DNA of 64,000 nucleotides from assembly GCF_009768975.1 (NCBI RefSeq), contig NZ_CP035733.1, forward strand, positions 3,144,001 through 3,208,000. Reading direction: 5' to 3'. A model generated the notes under the pieces. It did no database searches. It was not told the origin of the DNA and saw only the letters and a list, made by a program, of their open reading frames with translations. The position numbers were made by a program, and so were the translations under genes. Below, piece by piece: positions 27,310 to 36,422 of this stretch (position 1 is the stretch's first letter; each line of letters opens with the position of its first letter). This stretch comes from Sphingorhabdus lacus (GTDB lineage: Bacteria > Pseudomonadota > Alphaproteobacteria > Sphingomonadales > Sphingomonadaceae).

Positions 27310-28305
27310 ATGGCCCTTTCCCAGATGACCGACAGCATTTCCATCCAACTGAACGGTGACCCGCGCCGCGTGGCCGCTGGAATCAGCGTTGCCGATCTGG
27401 TGCGCGAAATCGGTCTTGATCCGGCAAAGGTCGCGGTCGAACGCAATCTGGAGATCGTGTCCCGCTCGACCTTGGCCGATGTTACCATCGCCGAGGGTGA
27501 TATGTTTGAGATCGTGCATTTCGTCGGCGGCGGACAGGATGACAGTTGGACCGTAGCGGGCCGGACGTTCACGTCACGGCTGATTGTCGGTACGGGCAAA
27601 TATAAGGATTTCGAACAAAATGCCGCTGCGCTGGTGGCGTCAGGGGCCGAAATCATCACCGTTGCCGTGCGCCGGGTCAATGTCTCCGACCCCAAGGCAC
27701 CGATGCTGACCGATTATATTGATCCCAAAAAATATACCTATCTTCCCAACACCGCCGGATGCTTCACCGCCGATGATGCGATCCGCACCCTGCGGCTGGC
27801 GCGGGAGGCAGGCGGCTGGGATCTGGTGAAGCTGGAGGTATTGGGGGAGGCAAAGACGCTCTACCCCGATATGCGCGAAACGCTGAAGGCGACCGAAGTG
27901 CTGGCCAAGGAAGGATTTCTGCCCATGGTCTATTGCGTCGATGATCCCATCGCCGCGAAGCAGCTGGAAGAGGCAGGCGCGGTAGCGATCATGCCCTTGG
28001 GCGCGCCCATAGGTTCGGGGCTGGGTATCCAGAACCGTGTAACGATCCGCCTGATTGTCGAAGGTGCATCGGTTCCTGTGCTGGTGGATGCAGGTGTCGG
28101 CACCGCGTCGGATGCGGCGGTGGCCATGGAATTGGGCTGCGATGGCGTGTTGATGAACACCGCAATTGCCGAGGCGAAAGATCCGGTGGCGATGGCGACC
28201 GCGATGAAGCTGGCGGTCGAATCAGGGCGTATGGCCTACCGCGCGGGCCGGATGGGCCGCCGCATGTATGCCGACCCGTCAAGCCCGCTTGCTGGACTGA
28301 TCTAA
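27310..28305 (+). CDS. thiG: ThiS-ThiG fusion: sulfur carrier and thiazole synthase
   Basis: 331 aa. Residues 1-75 form a ThiS ubiquitin-like domain ([22 protein letters not shown], ending EIVHFVGGG). From about residue 80 a complete ThiG TIM barrel follows, with the catalytic lysine in [10 protein letters not shown] and phosphate-binding motifs such as [10 protein letters not shown] and VDAGVG. Together they make the thiazole phosphate of thiamine. In the fusion the ThiS Gly-Gly is internal, whereas thiocarboxylation normally needs a free C-terminus. ATG 27310 chosen; weak binding site. No TPP riboswitch is visible in the short leader. Confidence 0.93.
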   Translation: MALSQMTDSISIQLNGDPRRVAAGISVADLVREIGLDPAKVAVERNLEIVSRSTLADVTIAEGDMFEIVHFVGGGQDDSWTVAGRTFTSRLIVGTGKYKDFEQNAAALVASGAEIITVAVRRVNVSDPKAPMLTDYIDPKKYTYLPNTAGCFTADDAIRTLRLAREAGGWDLVKLEVLGEAKTLYPDMRETLKATEVLAKEGFLPMVYCVDDPIAAKQLEEAGAVAIMPLGAPIGSGLGIQNRVTIRLIVEGASVPVLVDAGVGTASDAAVAMELGCDGVLMNTAIAEAKDPVAMATAMKLAVESGRMAYRAGRMGRRMYADPSSPLAGLI

Positions 28306-28340
28306 ACCGTCCAACGCCATTTCGGGCGCTTTTCTTGTAA

Positions 28341-28406
28341 TATAATTGCAAAATTAGTCGTTGGTCGAACCATTATGTGCGTTCGCCTCGACGCTGGTCG
28401 AACCAT
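28341..28406 (+). promoter_or_regulatory. Candidate -10 box and paired direct repeats upstream of the UrcA gene
   Basis: A TATAAT occurs at 28341-28346. Two identical 12-bp elements TGGTCGAACCAT stand at 28362-28373 and 28395-28406, 33 bp apart start to start (about three helical turns), and each has TGGT/ACCA dyad arms. They lie in the 276-bp gap between thiSG and the UrcA gene. A hairpin (AGGCC-GACG/CGTC-GCGGCCT, 28536-28562) lies just before the ribosome binding site. Confidence 0.4.
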
Positions 28407-28581
28407 CGACTGTCTTTGCGCTTTATCGAAACTGTAATGCCCGGGCAACACAGCGGGGGTAGAAACATTTCTGCAGGACGGGCTTGCAAACTTGCTCCCC
28501 AGCTACGGAAGTCGGCCCGCCTGCACCCTCTCCCACAGGCCGACGGCGAAACGTCGCGGCCTTAAAAAAAGGATGTTCAAA

Positions 28582-28902
28582 ATGGCTACCCCCAAGCTGT
28601 TTCAAGTTGCAATGATTGCCGCATCGGCACTGGCTTTATCGACCCCCGCCATGGCCGAGTGGAAAACGGTCTCGGTCCAGCATGAAGACCTCGACCTGTC
28701 GACTGCCAAGGGTCAGGAACGCCTGAAAACCCGCGTCAAGTCGGCGGTACAACGCGTCTGCGGCAGCCCCCGGGCGATTACGCTGAAGGAGCGTATCGAC
28801 CAGAATAACTGCGAAAAGGACTCGCTGGCCCGCGCCATGCCGAAAGCAGAACAGCGTATCGCTGCCTATGCCGAAAGCCGCCGCGTCGCCTTGCGCGACT
28901 AA
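28582..28902 (+). CDS. UrcA family exported small protein
   Basis: 106 aa with a signal peptide (MIAASALALSTPAMA). The UrcA-type motif is visible: V..EDLDLSTAKGQERLKTRVKSAVQRVCG, plus a second Cys downstream. Function of the family is unknown. The ATG at 28582 is preferred to that at 28573 because AAAGG (28567-28572) is correctly spaced only for the former. Confidence 0.85.
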   Translation: MATPKLFQVAMIAASALALSTPAMAEWKTVSVQHEDLDLSTAKGQERLKTRVKSAVQRVCGSPRAITLKERIDQNNCEKDSLARAMPKAEQRIAAYAESRRVALRD

Positions 28903-28923
28903 ATTCACCAAGTTTCACGGTGG

Positions 28924-28957
28924 GGGCTCTGGCCAGCGATGGCCGGGGCCCTTTTTA
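28924..28957 (+). terminator. Intrinsic terminator after the UrcA gene
   Basis: GGGCTCTGGCC (28924-28934) pairs fully (with two G-U) with GGCCGGGGCCC (28941-28951) across a 6-nt loop, followed by TTTTTATTT. The T-run overlaps the stop codon of the convergent LytTR gene. Confidence 0.85.
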
Positions 28958-29698
28958 TTTGCCCGCAAGCTTTTTGACGTCGGCGAGATATTTGCGCCCG
29001 ATGCGCATCGACAAATCTTCGCCCAACAGCGCGTGCCACACACCGCCACCTTCATGGCGCAGTCCGGTGATTAGGTCGCGCCGGACGATATGGCTGCGGT
29101 GGATGCGCTGGAACTGTTCGGGGTTCAGCCGTTCTTCCAACGCCGAAATGGTCTGGTGCAGCAAATAGCTGCGTCCGGCGGTATACAGCCGCATATAATC
29201 GCGCTCGGCCTCGATCCGCTCAATATCGACGGCTGCGATGCGGATCAGCTCTGCACGGTGGGATACCCAGAATTCGCTCGCATAATTACCGCTGCCGCCA
29301 CTCGCACCGCCGGTGGATGACGGCGCTTCGCTGTCGCTCGCCGAGGCGCGGGCAATGGCGCGGCCCAGCCGTTCGCCGGACACAGGCTTCAACACATAGT
29401 CGACGACATCAAGGTCGAACGCCTCGACCGCGAAATTGTCGTAAGCCGTAACGAGGATGATCGACGGCTTCTTGTCCATCAGGCCAAGCGCGCGTGCGGC
29501 GTTGATGCCGTCCATCTTGGGCATGCCGATATCAAGGAAGACGAGGTCGGGCGTCAGTTGCTGGGCCAGGCGCAGCGCGGCGACGCCGTCATTTGCGGTG
29601 CCGACGATTTCGATGACCGGATGGTCGTTGCACAATATTTCGAGCCGCTCGATCGCGAGCGGCTCGTCGTCAACGATCATGGTGCGTAATCGGCTCAT
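28955..29698 (-). CDS. LytTR-family response regulator
   Basis: 247 aa. Receiver domain (residues 1-120) with the acidic pocket VDDEP and the phosphoacceptor Asp in VFLDIGMP, and Lys in YVLKPV. A Ser/Gly linker leads to a LytTR DNA-binding domain (IERIEAERDYMRLYTAGRSYLLH and FQRIHRSHIV). Its start overlaps the kinase stop, so it forms a LytS/LytR-like pair. Target genes are unknown. Confidence 0.92.
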   Translation of the reverse strand: MSRLRTMIVDDEPLAIERLEILCNDHPVIEIVGTANDGVAALRLAQQLTPDLVFLDIGMPKMDGINAARALGLMDKKPSIILVTAYDNFAVEAFDLDVVDYVLKPVSGERLGRAIARASASDSEAPSSTGGASGGSGNYASEFWVSHRAELIRIAAVDIERIEAERDYMRLYTAGRSYLLHQTISALEERLNPEQFQRIHRSHIVRRDLITGLRHEGGGVWHALLGEDLSMRIGRKYLADVKKLAGK

Positions 29699-30822
29699 AT
29701 ATGGACCTTATGGCTGAGTGGTACGGTCAGCGTCGCCCGGTAGCCGCCCCCCGAAAAGGCTTCTGTTTCCAGCTTCGCCGCCGATCGGTAGCGCGCCTCC
29801 AGACGGTCGCGCACATTGGCAAGGCCGATGCCATTGCCACCGACATGGGTGACGTCCATGGCCTCGCCATCATCTTCGACGCTGATGACAAGATGGTCTT
29901 CCTGAAGCTTTGCGCCGATCGTGATGGTGACCGGACGGGTGGTGCGCGACACGCCATATTTGATGGCATTTTCGACCAGCGGCTGCAGGATCAGTGCGGG
30001 CACATGCTGGTGCATCAGTTCGGGCGGAATGTCGAACTTGGTCCGCAACCGCTTGGGGTGCCGGACGCCCTCAATCTCCAGATAGAGCCGCTGCAAATCG
30101 ACTTCTTCTTCAAGCGTGACATCTTCCAGCGGATCGGATGACAGGCTGGTCCTGTAAAAGTTGGACAGGTTCTGGATCATCGTTTCGGCCTCGGTCGGTT
30201 TGCCCGTGATGACCAGGCTGGACAGGGAATTGAGTGTGTTGAACAGGAAGTGCGGATTGACCTGATAGCGCAGCGACCGCAACTCGGCATCCTGCGCCGC
30301 CTGTGCAAAGCGGGATGTCTTGCGCTCCGCCTCGCGCACTTCGCGGGCGTAGCCGATGGCGACATACAGCGACGCCCAGGCGATCAGGAAGAAATAATGG
30401 GTGACCGAAATGTCGGCGATTTCCTGCCAGAAGGACAAGCCGAGTTGGTCTTTCAGATCCTCGACCGTCCGGCCGACATTGGGATCCTTGAACAGGCTGA
30501 TCGGATCATAGAGGTTGAAGATATAGAAATTGGCTGATGCGAGCAGGATCGCGGCGGGTATTGCCCCGAAAAAGGCAAGGCTGACCCGGAAACCGAGCGA
30601 TTGCCGGTCTGCAAGCCTGAGGCCGATATACATGACCCAGGTCACGAATATGCCGACGACGGCCACCATCAGGCGGCGTTCGAACAAGGTCGACTGGGCC
30701 GGAAAGTCGAGAAGCGCCGCGCGCAGCGACAGGATCAGCGCGTAAAAGGCCCAAAAGCCGATAATGGTCAAAAGCGCCATTTGCTGGCCGACAAGGGGCT
30801 TTCGTTGCTGGACAAAGTACAT
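29695..30822 (-). CDS. LytS-type sensor histidine kinase
   Basis: 375 aa. Four to five membrane helices in residues 1-165, then the His_kinase domain with NPHFLFNTLN (phosphoacceptor His, about residue 195) and an ATPase domain with LVENAIKYG, EDDG and GNGIGLANVRDRL. No periplasmic sensor domain of note, so the signal is probably sensed in the membrane. Coupled to the LytTR regulator by ATGA overlap. Confidence 0.92.
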   Translation of the reverse strand: MYFVQQRKPLVGQQMALLTIIGFWAFYALILSLRAALLDFPAQSTLFERRLMVAVVGIFVTWVMYIGLRLADRQSLGFRVSLAFFGAIPAAILLASANFYIFNLYDPISLFKDPNVGRTVEDLKDQLGLSFWQEIADISVTHYFFLIAWASLYVAIGYAREVREAERKTSRFAQAAQDAELRSLRYQVNPHFLFNTLNSLSSLVITGKPTEAETMIQNLSNFYRTSLSSDPLEDVTLEEEVDLQRLYLEIEGVRHPKRLRTKFDIPPELMHQHVPALILQPLVENAIKYGVSRTTRPVTITIGAKLQEDHLVISVEDDGEAMDVTHVGGNGIGLANVRDRLEARYRSAAKLETEAFSGGGYRATLTVPLSHKVHI

Positions 30823-30987
30823 GGCCTTTACATAGCCGATTTTGCGAAGGTTGCACTATGTCCCGCGCTTCTCGTCGAATGGGCCCTCAAGTTGGTCGAA
30901 ACTTTTTCTTGCCATCGGTGCTGTAAACGATTCATTAACTATGAATCTGCGATAGTGGTATTCGATGGTGACAGGGGAATTGGTGCC

Positions 30988-31542
30988 ATGACAAAGGGCA
31001 AGAGTGACGGGCCGGGCATGATGACCTTGGCAGAGATTAAAGAATTCGCCGGTTTCAGCGCCGCGACACAGCGCTATATCCGCCGCTCGCTTGATGTCGC
31101 CTTTGACCGGAAAGATGCCATCGCCCTGTGGTCCCGCGACGCAGTCGAAGCGACCACGATCAAGGCCCAGCACAAATTTTACGATAAACTGCCCGAAATT
31201 CGGGCACTTATTCCGGACTCCAGCTCGATCGAGGATGCCGAGCCTTTCCTTACCCAGTTGATTACGGTGTCGGCCTTTGACCTGGGCCAGAGCCGTCTCG
31301 ACGGCTTTGCTGCCTATCGTTTTCTCTACGAACGTCTGATCGGTGCCGATGCACGGCCCTGGTTGCCGTCGGCCTTTTGTGCCGCCGCATCGATGCCGCA
31401 TCTGCAACCCGAACGGCGCAAGGCGTTGCTCCAATCGATCAGCGAAGCGGCGGCCACGGCCCCCGGCTGGTCAAAGCGGCAGCCGAGCTTTTATCCCGAA
31501 TGGGTCGAAAAAGTGGACGCGGACAACAGCAAGGCGCGTTAA
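30988..31542 (+). CDS. Hypothetical protein
   Basis: 184 aa from ATG 30988 with AGGGGA upstream; the longer frame to 30601 runs antisense to the kinase and is ignored. Not recognised. Mostly helical, soluble, no signal peptide; features include MTLAEIKEFAGFSAATQRYIRRSLD at the start and a Trp-rich tail (GWSKRQPSFYPEW). It is divergent from the LytS/LytR pair across 165 bp, and its stop overlaps the trmB stop on the other strand by 4 bp. Confidence 0.7.
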   Translation: MTKGKSDGPGMMTLAEIKEFAGFSAATQRYIRRSLDVAFDRKDAIALWSRDAVEATTIKAQHKFYDKLPEIRALIPDSSSIEDAEPFLTQLITVSAFDLGQSRLDGFAAYRFLYERLIGADARPWLPSAFCAAASMPHLQPERRKALLQSISEAAATAPGWSKRQPSFYPEWVEKVDADNSKAR

Positions 31543-32243
31543 TCGTCGCGCCGGCGATAGCGGAAATACCAGACTTCATGCCCGATACGGCGGGCCTTGG
31601 CCTCGTAACGGGTCTCCGGCCAGCCGCCGGGACGCTTCAGGAAATCGGCAGGTTTATCGCATAGCCAGTCAAACTGCTCGCGATGCCGTTGCATCACCAT
31701 CAACGCGTGGCGCAGATAGACCGGATGGTCGGTGCCAAAGCGGAATTCACCGCCCGGTTTCAACTTTGCCGCGATCAGATTGACCGGACCGTCGTTCATC
31801 ATGCGGCGCTTGGCGTGGCGCGCCTTGGGCCAGGGGTCGGGGTGCAGCAGATAGACGAAGCTCAAGGAACCATCGGGAATGCGGCGCAAGATCTCGAGCG
31901 CGTCGCCCATATGCAGGCGGACATTGCGCAGCGCGCCGTCGCGGATATGGGTCAGCGCCATGGCCACCCCGTTCAGGAACGGTTCGCAGCCGATGAAGCC
32001 ATGGTCGGGCAACAGGTCGGCCCGATAGGCAAGATGCTCGCCCCCGCCAAAGCCGATTTCGAAATGCATCGAACGCGCATCGCCGAACAGGCTTTCGCTG
32101 GTCAGCACGCCTTCGTCCGGCACCGCAATTTGCGGCAGCAGATTTTCCACCAGATCGGATTGCTCCGACCGCAGCCTCTTGCCCTTGGACCGCCCGTAAA
32201 GGCGGTTCAAGGTGGTCGGATCGCCGGGTTTGTGCGCAGTCAT
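31539..32243 (-). CDS. trmB: tRNA (guanine46-N7)-methyltransferase
   Basis: 234 aa. SAM-binding motif FEIGFGGGEHL, then LHPDPWPKARHAKRRMMN and GTDHPVY, all characteristic of TrmB. Forms m7G46 in tRNA variable loops. Downstream of metK on the same strand, 43 bp away, an apt neighbour since metK makes its methyl donor. Confidence 0.95.
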   Translation of the reverse strand: MTAHKPGDPTTLNRLYGRSKGKRLRSEQSDLVENLLPQIAVPDEGVLTSESLFGDARSMHFEIGFGGGEHLAYRADLLPDHGFIGCEPFLNGVAMALTHIRDGALRNVRLHMGDALEILRRIPDGSLSFVYLLHPDPWPKARHAKRRMMNDGPVNLIAAKLKPGGEFRFGTDHPVYLRHALMVMQRHREQFDWLCDKPADFLKRPGGWPETRYEAKARRIGHEVWYFRYRRRDD

Positions 32244-32286
32244 GCCGGCGCGATTAGCGCTTTGACCGTCGAAATCAAGTCAGGCG

Positions 32287-33498
32287 TTACGCGAGTGCGG
32301 CCTTCAGGTCCTCGACAAGATCGGTCCGCTCCCACGGGAAGAAGTCGCCCTCTGCCTTGCGGCCGAAATGGCCATAGGCTGCGGTCTTGCGGTAGATCGG
32401 CTTGTTGAGGCCCAAATGGGTGCGGATCGCGCGCGGTGTGAGGCCGCCCAGTTTCTCGATGCTCATGATCGCATTTTCAATTTGATCATCGCCCACGGTT
32501 CCGGTGCGGTGCGTGTCGACATAAAGCGACAGCGGCTTCGACACGCCAATGGCGTAGGCAAGCTGGATGGTGCAGCGGGTTGCAAGGCCAGCGGCGACGA
32601 TATTCTTCGCCAGATAGCGGGTGATATAGGCCGCCGAGCGGTCGACCTTTGTGGGGTCCTTGCCGCTGAATGCGCCGCCGCCATGGGGCGCTGCGCCGCC
32701 ATAGGTGTCGACGATAATCTTGCGTCCGGTCAGACCGGCATCGCCGTCGGGGCCGCCAATTTCAAAGCTGCCCGTCGGGTTGATGTGATATTCGGTTTCG
32801 GTCAGCAGGCTGGCCGGCAGAATGTCCGCGATAACGCTTTTCACATATGCGTGCAGTTCGGCTTCCTTCTCGCCCTGGTCATAGCCTTTGGCATGCTGCG
32901 TCGAGACCACGATGGCGGTCGCCGCGCTTGGCTTGCCTTCGCTGTCATAGCGCAAGGTCACCTGGCTCTTGGCATCAGGCTCCAGAAAGGGTGCGGTTCC
33001 GGCATGGCGGTCGGCGGCCATGCGTTGCAGGATCTTGTGGCTGTAATCCAGCGTGGCGGGCATGAGGTCGGGCGTCTCGGTCGACGCATAGCCGAACATG
33101 ATGCCCTGGTCGCCAGCGCCTTCATCCTTGTTGCCCGACGCATCGACGCCTTGGGCGATATGTGCGGATTGGGGGTGCAGGTTATTTTCAAAGCGCAGCG
33201 TTTCCCAATGGAAACCTTCCTGCTCATACCCGATTTCCTTGACGGTCCGGCGGACGGTCGCTTCGACCTCTTCCTTGACGCCAGCGGCCCAGTTGCCGTC
33301 TTCGTCCATGATACCCTTGCCGCGGATTTCACCGGCAAGAACGACAAGCTGCGTCGTGGTCAGCGTTTCGCACGCGATGCGTGCTTCTGGGTCCTTGGAC
33401 AGGAACAGATCGACGATAGCGTCGGAGATTTGGTCGGCGACCTTGTCGGGGTGGCCTTCGGACACGGATTCCGAGGTAAACAGGTAATTGGAGCGCAT
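32287..33498 (-). CDS. metK: S-adenosylmethionine synthetase
   Basis: 403 aa. Makes SAM from methionine and ATP. Conserved blocks: [20 protein letters not shown] at the N-terminus, [12 protein letters not shown], and [16 protein letters not shown]. Length is normal. The leader (33499-33558) carries a perfect palindrome, see the separate entry; no SAM riboswitch fold is evident in it. Confidence 0.97.
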   Translation of the reverse strand: MRSNYLFTSESVSEGHPDKVADQISDAIVDLFLSKDPEARIACETLTTTQLVVLAGEIRGKGIMDEDGNWAAGVKEEVEATVRRTVKEIGYEQEGFHWETLRFENNLHPQSAHIAQGVDASGNKDEGAGDQGIMFGYASTETPDLMPATLDYSHKILQRMAADRHAGTAPFLEPDAKSQVTLRYDSEGKPSAATAIVVSTQHAKGYDQGEKEAELHAYVKSVIADILPASLLTETEYHINPTGSFEIGGPDGDAGLTGRKIIVDTYGGAAPHGGGAFSGKDPTKVDRSAAYITRYLAKNIVAAGLATRCTIQLAYAIGVSKPLSLYVDTHRTGTVGDDQIENAIMSIEKLGGLTPRAIRTHLGLNKPIYRKTAAYGHFGRKAEGDFFPWERTDLVEDLKAALA

Positions 33499-33527
33499 GG
33501 TTTTTCCAGTCTATGGCTGTGTCTGCG

Positions 33528-33545
33528 TATAAAGAATTCTTTATA
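33528..33545. promoter_or_regulatory. Perfect 18-bp palindrome in the metK leader
   Basis: TATAAAGAATTCTTTATA lies 30-47 bp upstream of the metK start and could overlap its promoter. Palindromes of this length and AT-rich type serve as operators of methionine-cycle repressors; SahR (ArsR family) is known from comparative genomics to control metK and ahcY in several proteobacteria. Assignment to SahR is inference. Confidence 0.55.
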
Positions 33546-33558
33546 TCGATGCGGGCCC

Positions 33559-35181
33559 TTAGCGGGAAGAGCCCCGGCGGGCAAGGGGTAACAACGCGCC
33601 TGCGATGAGCAGCAAGGCAAATCCGATAGGCAGGATATTGCCATAGGTTGCGAATAATGTGGGCGCCTTGGCACGCGGCAAACGCGCGTCGATGCGTCCG
33701 GCGGTGCCGAGCGGCAGATGCTGGACGATCCGGCCATCGGCGTCGATGATGGCGCTGATCCCCGTGGGCGTGGCGCGGACGATGGGCAGGCCTTCCTCTA
33801 TCGCGCGTAGCCGTGCCTGCGCCAGATGTTGCGGCGGGCCGACGGTTCCGAACCAGGCATCGTTCGAAGGATTGAAGATAAAATCCGGACGCTTTCCGCT
33901 GTCGACGACCTGGCCGGAAAAGATGATTTCATAGCAGATTTGCAAGCCCACCTTCACCGGCTGATCCCCGACCTTCACGGTCAAGGTCTGCGGCCCGGGT
34001 CCCGGCCAGAAATCGAGATCACCCGGCACGAGACGCGCCAGACCCAGTGGCCGGAGCAGCCATGGCACGGGCAGATATTCGCCATAGGGCACCAGATGCG
34101 CCTTGTCATAATGGCCGAGCAATGTGCCGTTCGAATCCAGCGCGCTGACGCTGTTGCGGGCGGCGACCAACTGGCCCTTTTCAATGACGAGCCGGTTGGC
34201 CCCGGTCACCAGCACATCGCCATCCTGCATCAGGGTCGTCAGACGCGCGCGTGCCCCTGCGGCGCTGTCGCCCGGCTGGAATTGGTAATAGCGGTACGGA
34301 TATCCGTCCTCCAGATAATCCGGCAATGCTGCCTCGGGCCAGAGCAGCAGGCGCGGACCCTGGTCGGGCAAGGGGCGGCTGTTCATCGCCAGCTTTGCAA
34401 AATTGATCGCTTCATAGCCCGGTTCATATTTGTCCGCCTGCGAGATATCGGGCTGGACGATGGTGAGGCGCGGCGACTTTGGTGCGTTATTGGCTGAGGT
34501 GACAGGGATTTCGACACCGTGAACCCAGAGTCCTGAAAGCAGGGCTAATCCCGCCAGCAACGGCCGCCACTGCCGATGTCCTGCGAGCAGGATCAGCCCC
34601 GACGTCAGCACCACGACAGCCGAAAGACCATAGGTCCCCAACAGACCTGTCGCACGGGCAAGCTCAAGTTGCGATTGCCATATGACCGCCAGGGGATTCC
34701 ACGCAAAACCGGTGAAGGCCCAACTGCGCAGCCATTCGCTGATTGTCCAGCATCCGGCAAAGGCGAGGATCAGGGGCAGGATTGCGCCCGACGTTGCCGC
34801 GCGCTTGACGCGGATGTGGATCCACCATGTCCCGCCTGCCGCCAGCGCGGGATAGACCGCGAGATAAAGTGCCAATGTAACCACGGCAAAATAGCCGAGC
34901 CAGATCGGCATCGCCGCCTGAAAGGTAAAGGCGACCGCGATCCAGTTGTTGCCTGCGCTAAAATGGCCGACACCGAACAGCCAGCCGAGCATTGCGGCAC
35001 GCCTTGCGCCCGATGCGTGGCCCACCAGATGAATCAGAAGCGCAAAGCAGAGCAGGGTAAGCGGCCATAGCCCCAACGGCTCAAATCCGGCGGCGGAAAT
35101 GGTCCCGGCGACCAACGCGGACCAGCGGGGATATTTCAGAAGGAATGCGGGGATTCTCTGCACGGCGCCGTCTTTGCCCAT
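33559..35181 (-). CDS. lnt: Apolipoprotein N-acyltransferase
   Basis: 540 aa from ATG 35181. Several N-terminal membrane helices, then a nitrilase-fold domain with the Glu of LLWPEAALP, a Lys in the YDKAHLVPYGEYLP motif and the Cys of ICYEIIF as catalytic triad. Adds the third acyl chain to lipoproteins in the inner membrane. The start is uncertain: an ATG at 35247 is also in frame, and neither has a clear binding site. Followed by metK 60 bp later. Confidence 0.93.
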   Translation of the reverse strand: MGKDGAVQRIPAFLLKYPRWSALVAGTISAAGFEPLGLWPLTLLCFALLIHLVGHASGARRAAMLGWLFGVGHFSAGNNWIAVAFTFQAAMPIWLGYFAVVTLALYLAVYPALAAGGTWWIHIRVKRAATSGAILPLILAFAGCWTISEWLRSWAFTGFAWNPLAVIWQSQLELARATGLLGTYGLSAVVVLTSGLILLAGHRQWRPLLAGLALLSGLWVHGVEIPVTSANNAPKSPRLTIVQPDISQADKYEPGYEAINFAKLAMNSRPLPDQGPRLLLWPEAALPDYLEDGYPYRYYQFQPGDSAAGARARLTTLMQDGDVLVTGANRLVIEKGQLVAARNSVSALDSNGTLLGHYDKAHLVPYGEYLPVPWLLRPLGLARLVPGDLDFWPGPGPQTLTVKVGDQPVKVGLQICYEIIFSGQVVDSGKRPDFIFNPSNDAWFGTVGPPQHLAQARLRAIEEGLPIVRATPTGISAIIDADGRIVQHLPLGTAGRIDARLPRAKAPTLFATYGNILPIGFALLLIAGALLPLARRGSSR

Positions 35182-35274
35182 GGGCGGGGACAAAAGCAAC
35201 AGAGCAGGCGGGGTCAAGACGGCTTTTTGCAATATGTTGCTGTGCATTCAGAAAGCAGATGCTAGGGGCCCCTG

Positions 35275-35643
35275 ATGCTTATCTTTACCCTCCTGCTCGC
35301 CGCTGCGGTGCCGTCAGCCCTTTCGGAAGTGCACCAGCGCGACATCGCCTGTGTTGTGGAAATTGCCGTTCAGGCCGATGCCCAAAAGCGCGGCATGGCC
35401 GCCGGCACGGATGTGCAGGCAAATGGAAAGCGCTGGGCAGGGATAGTCGGCGACCGGATCGTCTTTGAAACCGGCCAGCCGCGCGAAGTCGTTGCGCTCG
35501 CCATGCAGGAAGCCGCGCAAGCGGGCGTCGGCAAGACGCGGGATGGCGCCGTGCTTGATGCCTGCACCCGCCAGATGCTGCGCGAACTGGCGGTGGCATC
35601 GGCGGCGGACCAACCCCTACCCAAACCGGTGCAATCCAAATGA
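35275..35643 (+). CDS. Hypothetical exported protein
   Basis: 122 aa. Not recognised. N-terminal hydrophobic segment [17 protein letters not shown] looks like a signal peptide; the mature part is small, Ala-rich and has two cysteines (ACVVE, DACTRQM) that could pair. Divergent from lnt; its stop overlaps the VOC gene start by 4 bp, so the two are cotranscribed. Confidence 0.7.
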   Translation: MLIFTLLLAAAVPSALSEVHQRDIACVVEIAVQADAQKRGMAAGTDVQANGKRWAGIVGDRIVFETGQPREVVALAMQEAAQAGVGKTRDGAVLDACTRQMLRELAVASAADQPLPKPVQSK

Positions 35644-36059
35644 GCCTGAGACCCTTTCACCTCGCCTTTCCTGTCCACGACCTGGCTGTGGCCCGACAAT
35701 TTTACGGCGATATTCTCGGCTGTGACGAGGGACGTTCGTCCGACCATTGGGTCGATTTCAATTTCTTTGGTCATCAGCTGGTCGCCCATCTCGACCCCGC
35801 CGCGCGGTCGGTGTCGACGCATAATCCGGTTGACGGGAAAGAGGTTCCTGTGCCGCATTTCGGCGTCGTGCTGACCATGACGCAATGGGAGGAACTGGCC
35901 CGGCGTGTCGATGCCGCGGGTATCGCATTCGGGATCGCGCCCCATGTCCGCTTCAAAGGCGAAATCGGGGAACAGGCGACAATGTTCTTCTATGATCCCA
36001 GCGGCAATGCGCTGGAGTTCAAGGCTTTCGGCGACGACGCCAGTATCTTTGCGCGCTGA
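35640..36059 (+). CDS. VOC family protein (glyoxalase/dioxygenase superfamily)
   Basis: 139 aa, one pair of beta-alpha-beta-beta-beta modules. [24 protein letters not shown] opens the first module, HFGVVLTM the second, and [14 protein letters not shown] closes it with a metal Glu. The substrate is unknown. Coupled to the preceding exported protein gene. Confidence 0.87.
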   Translation: MSLRPFHLAFPVHDLAVARQFYGDILGCDEGRSSDHWVDFNFFGHQLVAHLDPAARSVSTHNPVDGKEVPVPHFGVVLTMTQWEELARRVDAAGIAFGIAPHVRFKGEIGEQATMFFYDPSGNALEFKAFGDDASIFAR

Positions 36060-36371
36060 TCAGGGGGTCGCGTTGACGGCTTGCACCGTTGCCGACGGCT
36101 CGCCGGTGATGCCGTCGGTCGGCTCGACGGTCACTTCCGCCTCGCGGATGATTGCATCGTCATCTTCCACTTCGTCCAGCGCCGCTTCGGCCAGATCGCT
36201 CTCGTTGGCAGGCACGGCGTTTTCCGGCAGCACTTGAGCCACTGCGTTTGTGTCTTCGGCAACCGGTGTTTCATCCCCGCTTTGCGCGTAAAAATGCGCG
36301 CCCATCAAGACGAGCGCGGCGATCGTAATGGTCGCGATAAAACTGACGATATTGCGTGAGCTATTGTCCAT
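36060..36371 (-). CDS. Small membrane-anchored acidic protein
   Basis: 103 aa. A single N-terminal membrane helix (IVSFIATITIAALVLMGAHFY) followed by a strongly acidic, Ala/Val/Glu/Asp-rich tail without recognisable fold, probably disordered in the periplasm. Not recognised. Its stop abuts the stop of the convergent VOC gene. Confidence 0.6.
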   Translation of the reverse strand: MDNSSRNIVSFIATITIAALVLMGAHFYAQSGDETPVAEDTNAVAQVLPENAVPANESDLAEAALDEVEDDDAIIREAEVTVEPTDGITGEPSATVQAVNATP

Positions 36372-36422
36372 GGGTCCACCTTGTTCCGGGGGCCATGATA
36401 AACGCTGCTGCTTAACAAGCCC

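Noticed and set aside
33499-33558. SAM riboswitch in the metK leader
   Set aside because: Only about 60 nt and dominated by a simple palindrome; no SAM-I, SAM-II or SAM/SAH core could be recognised.
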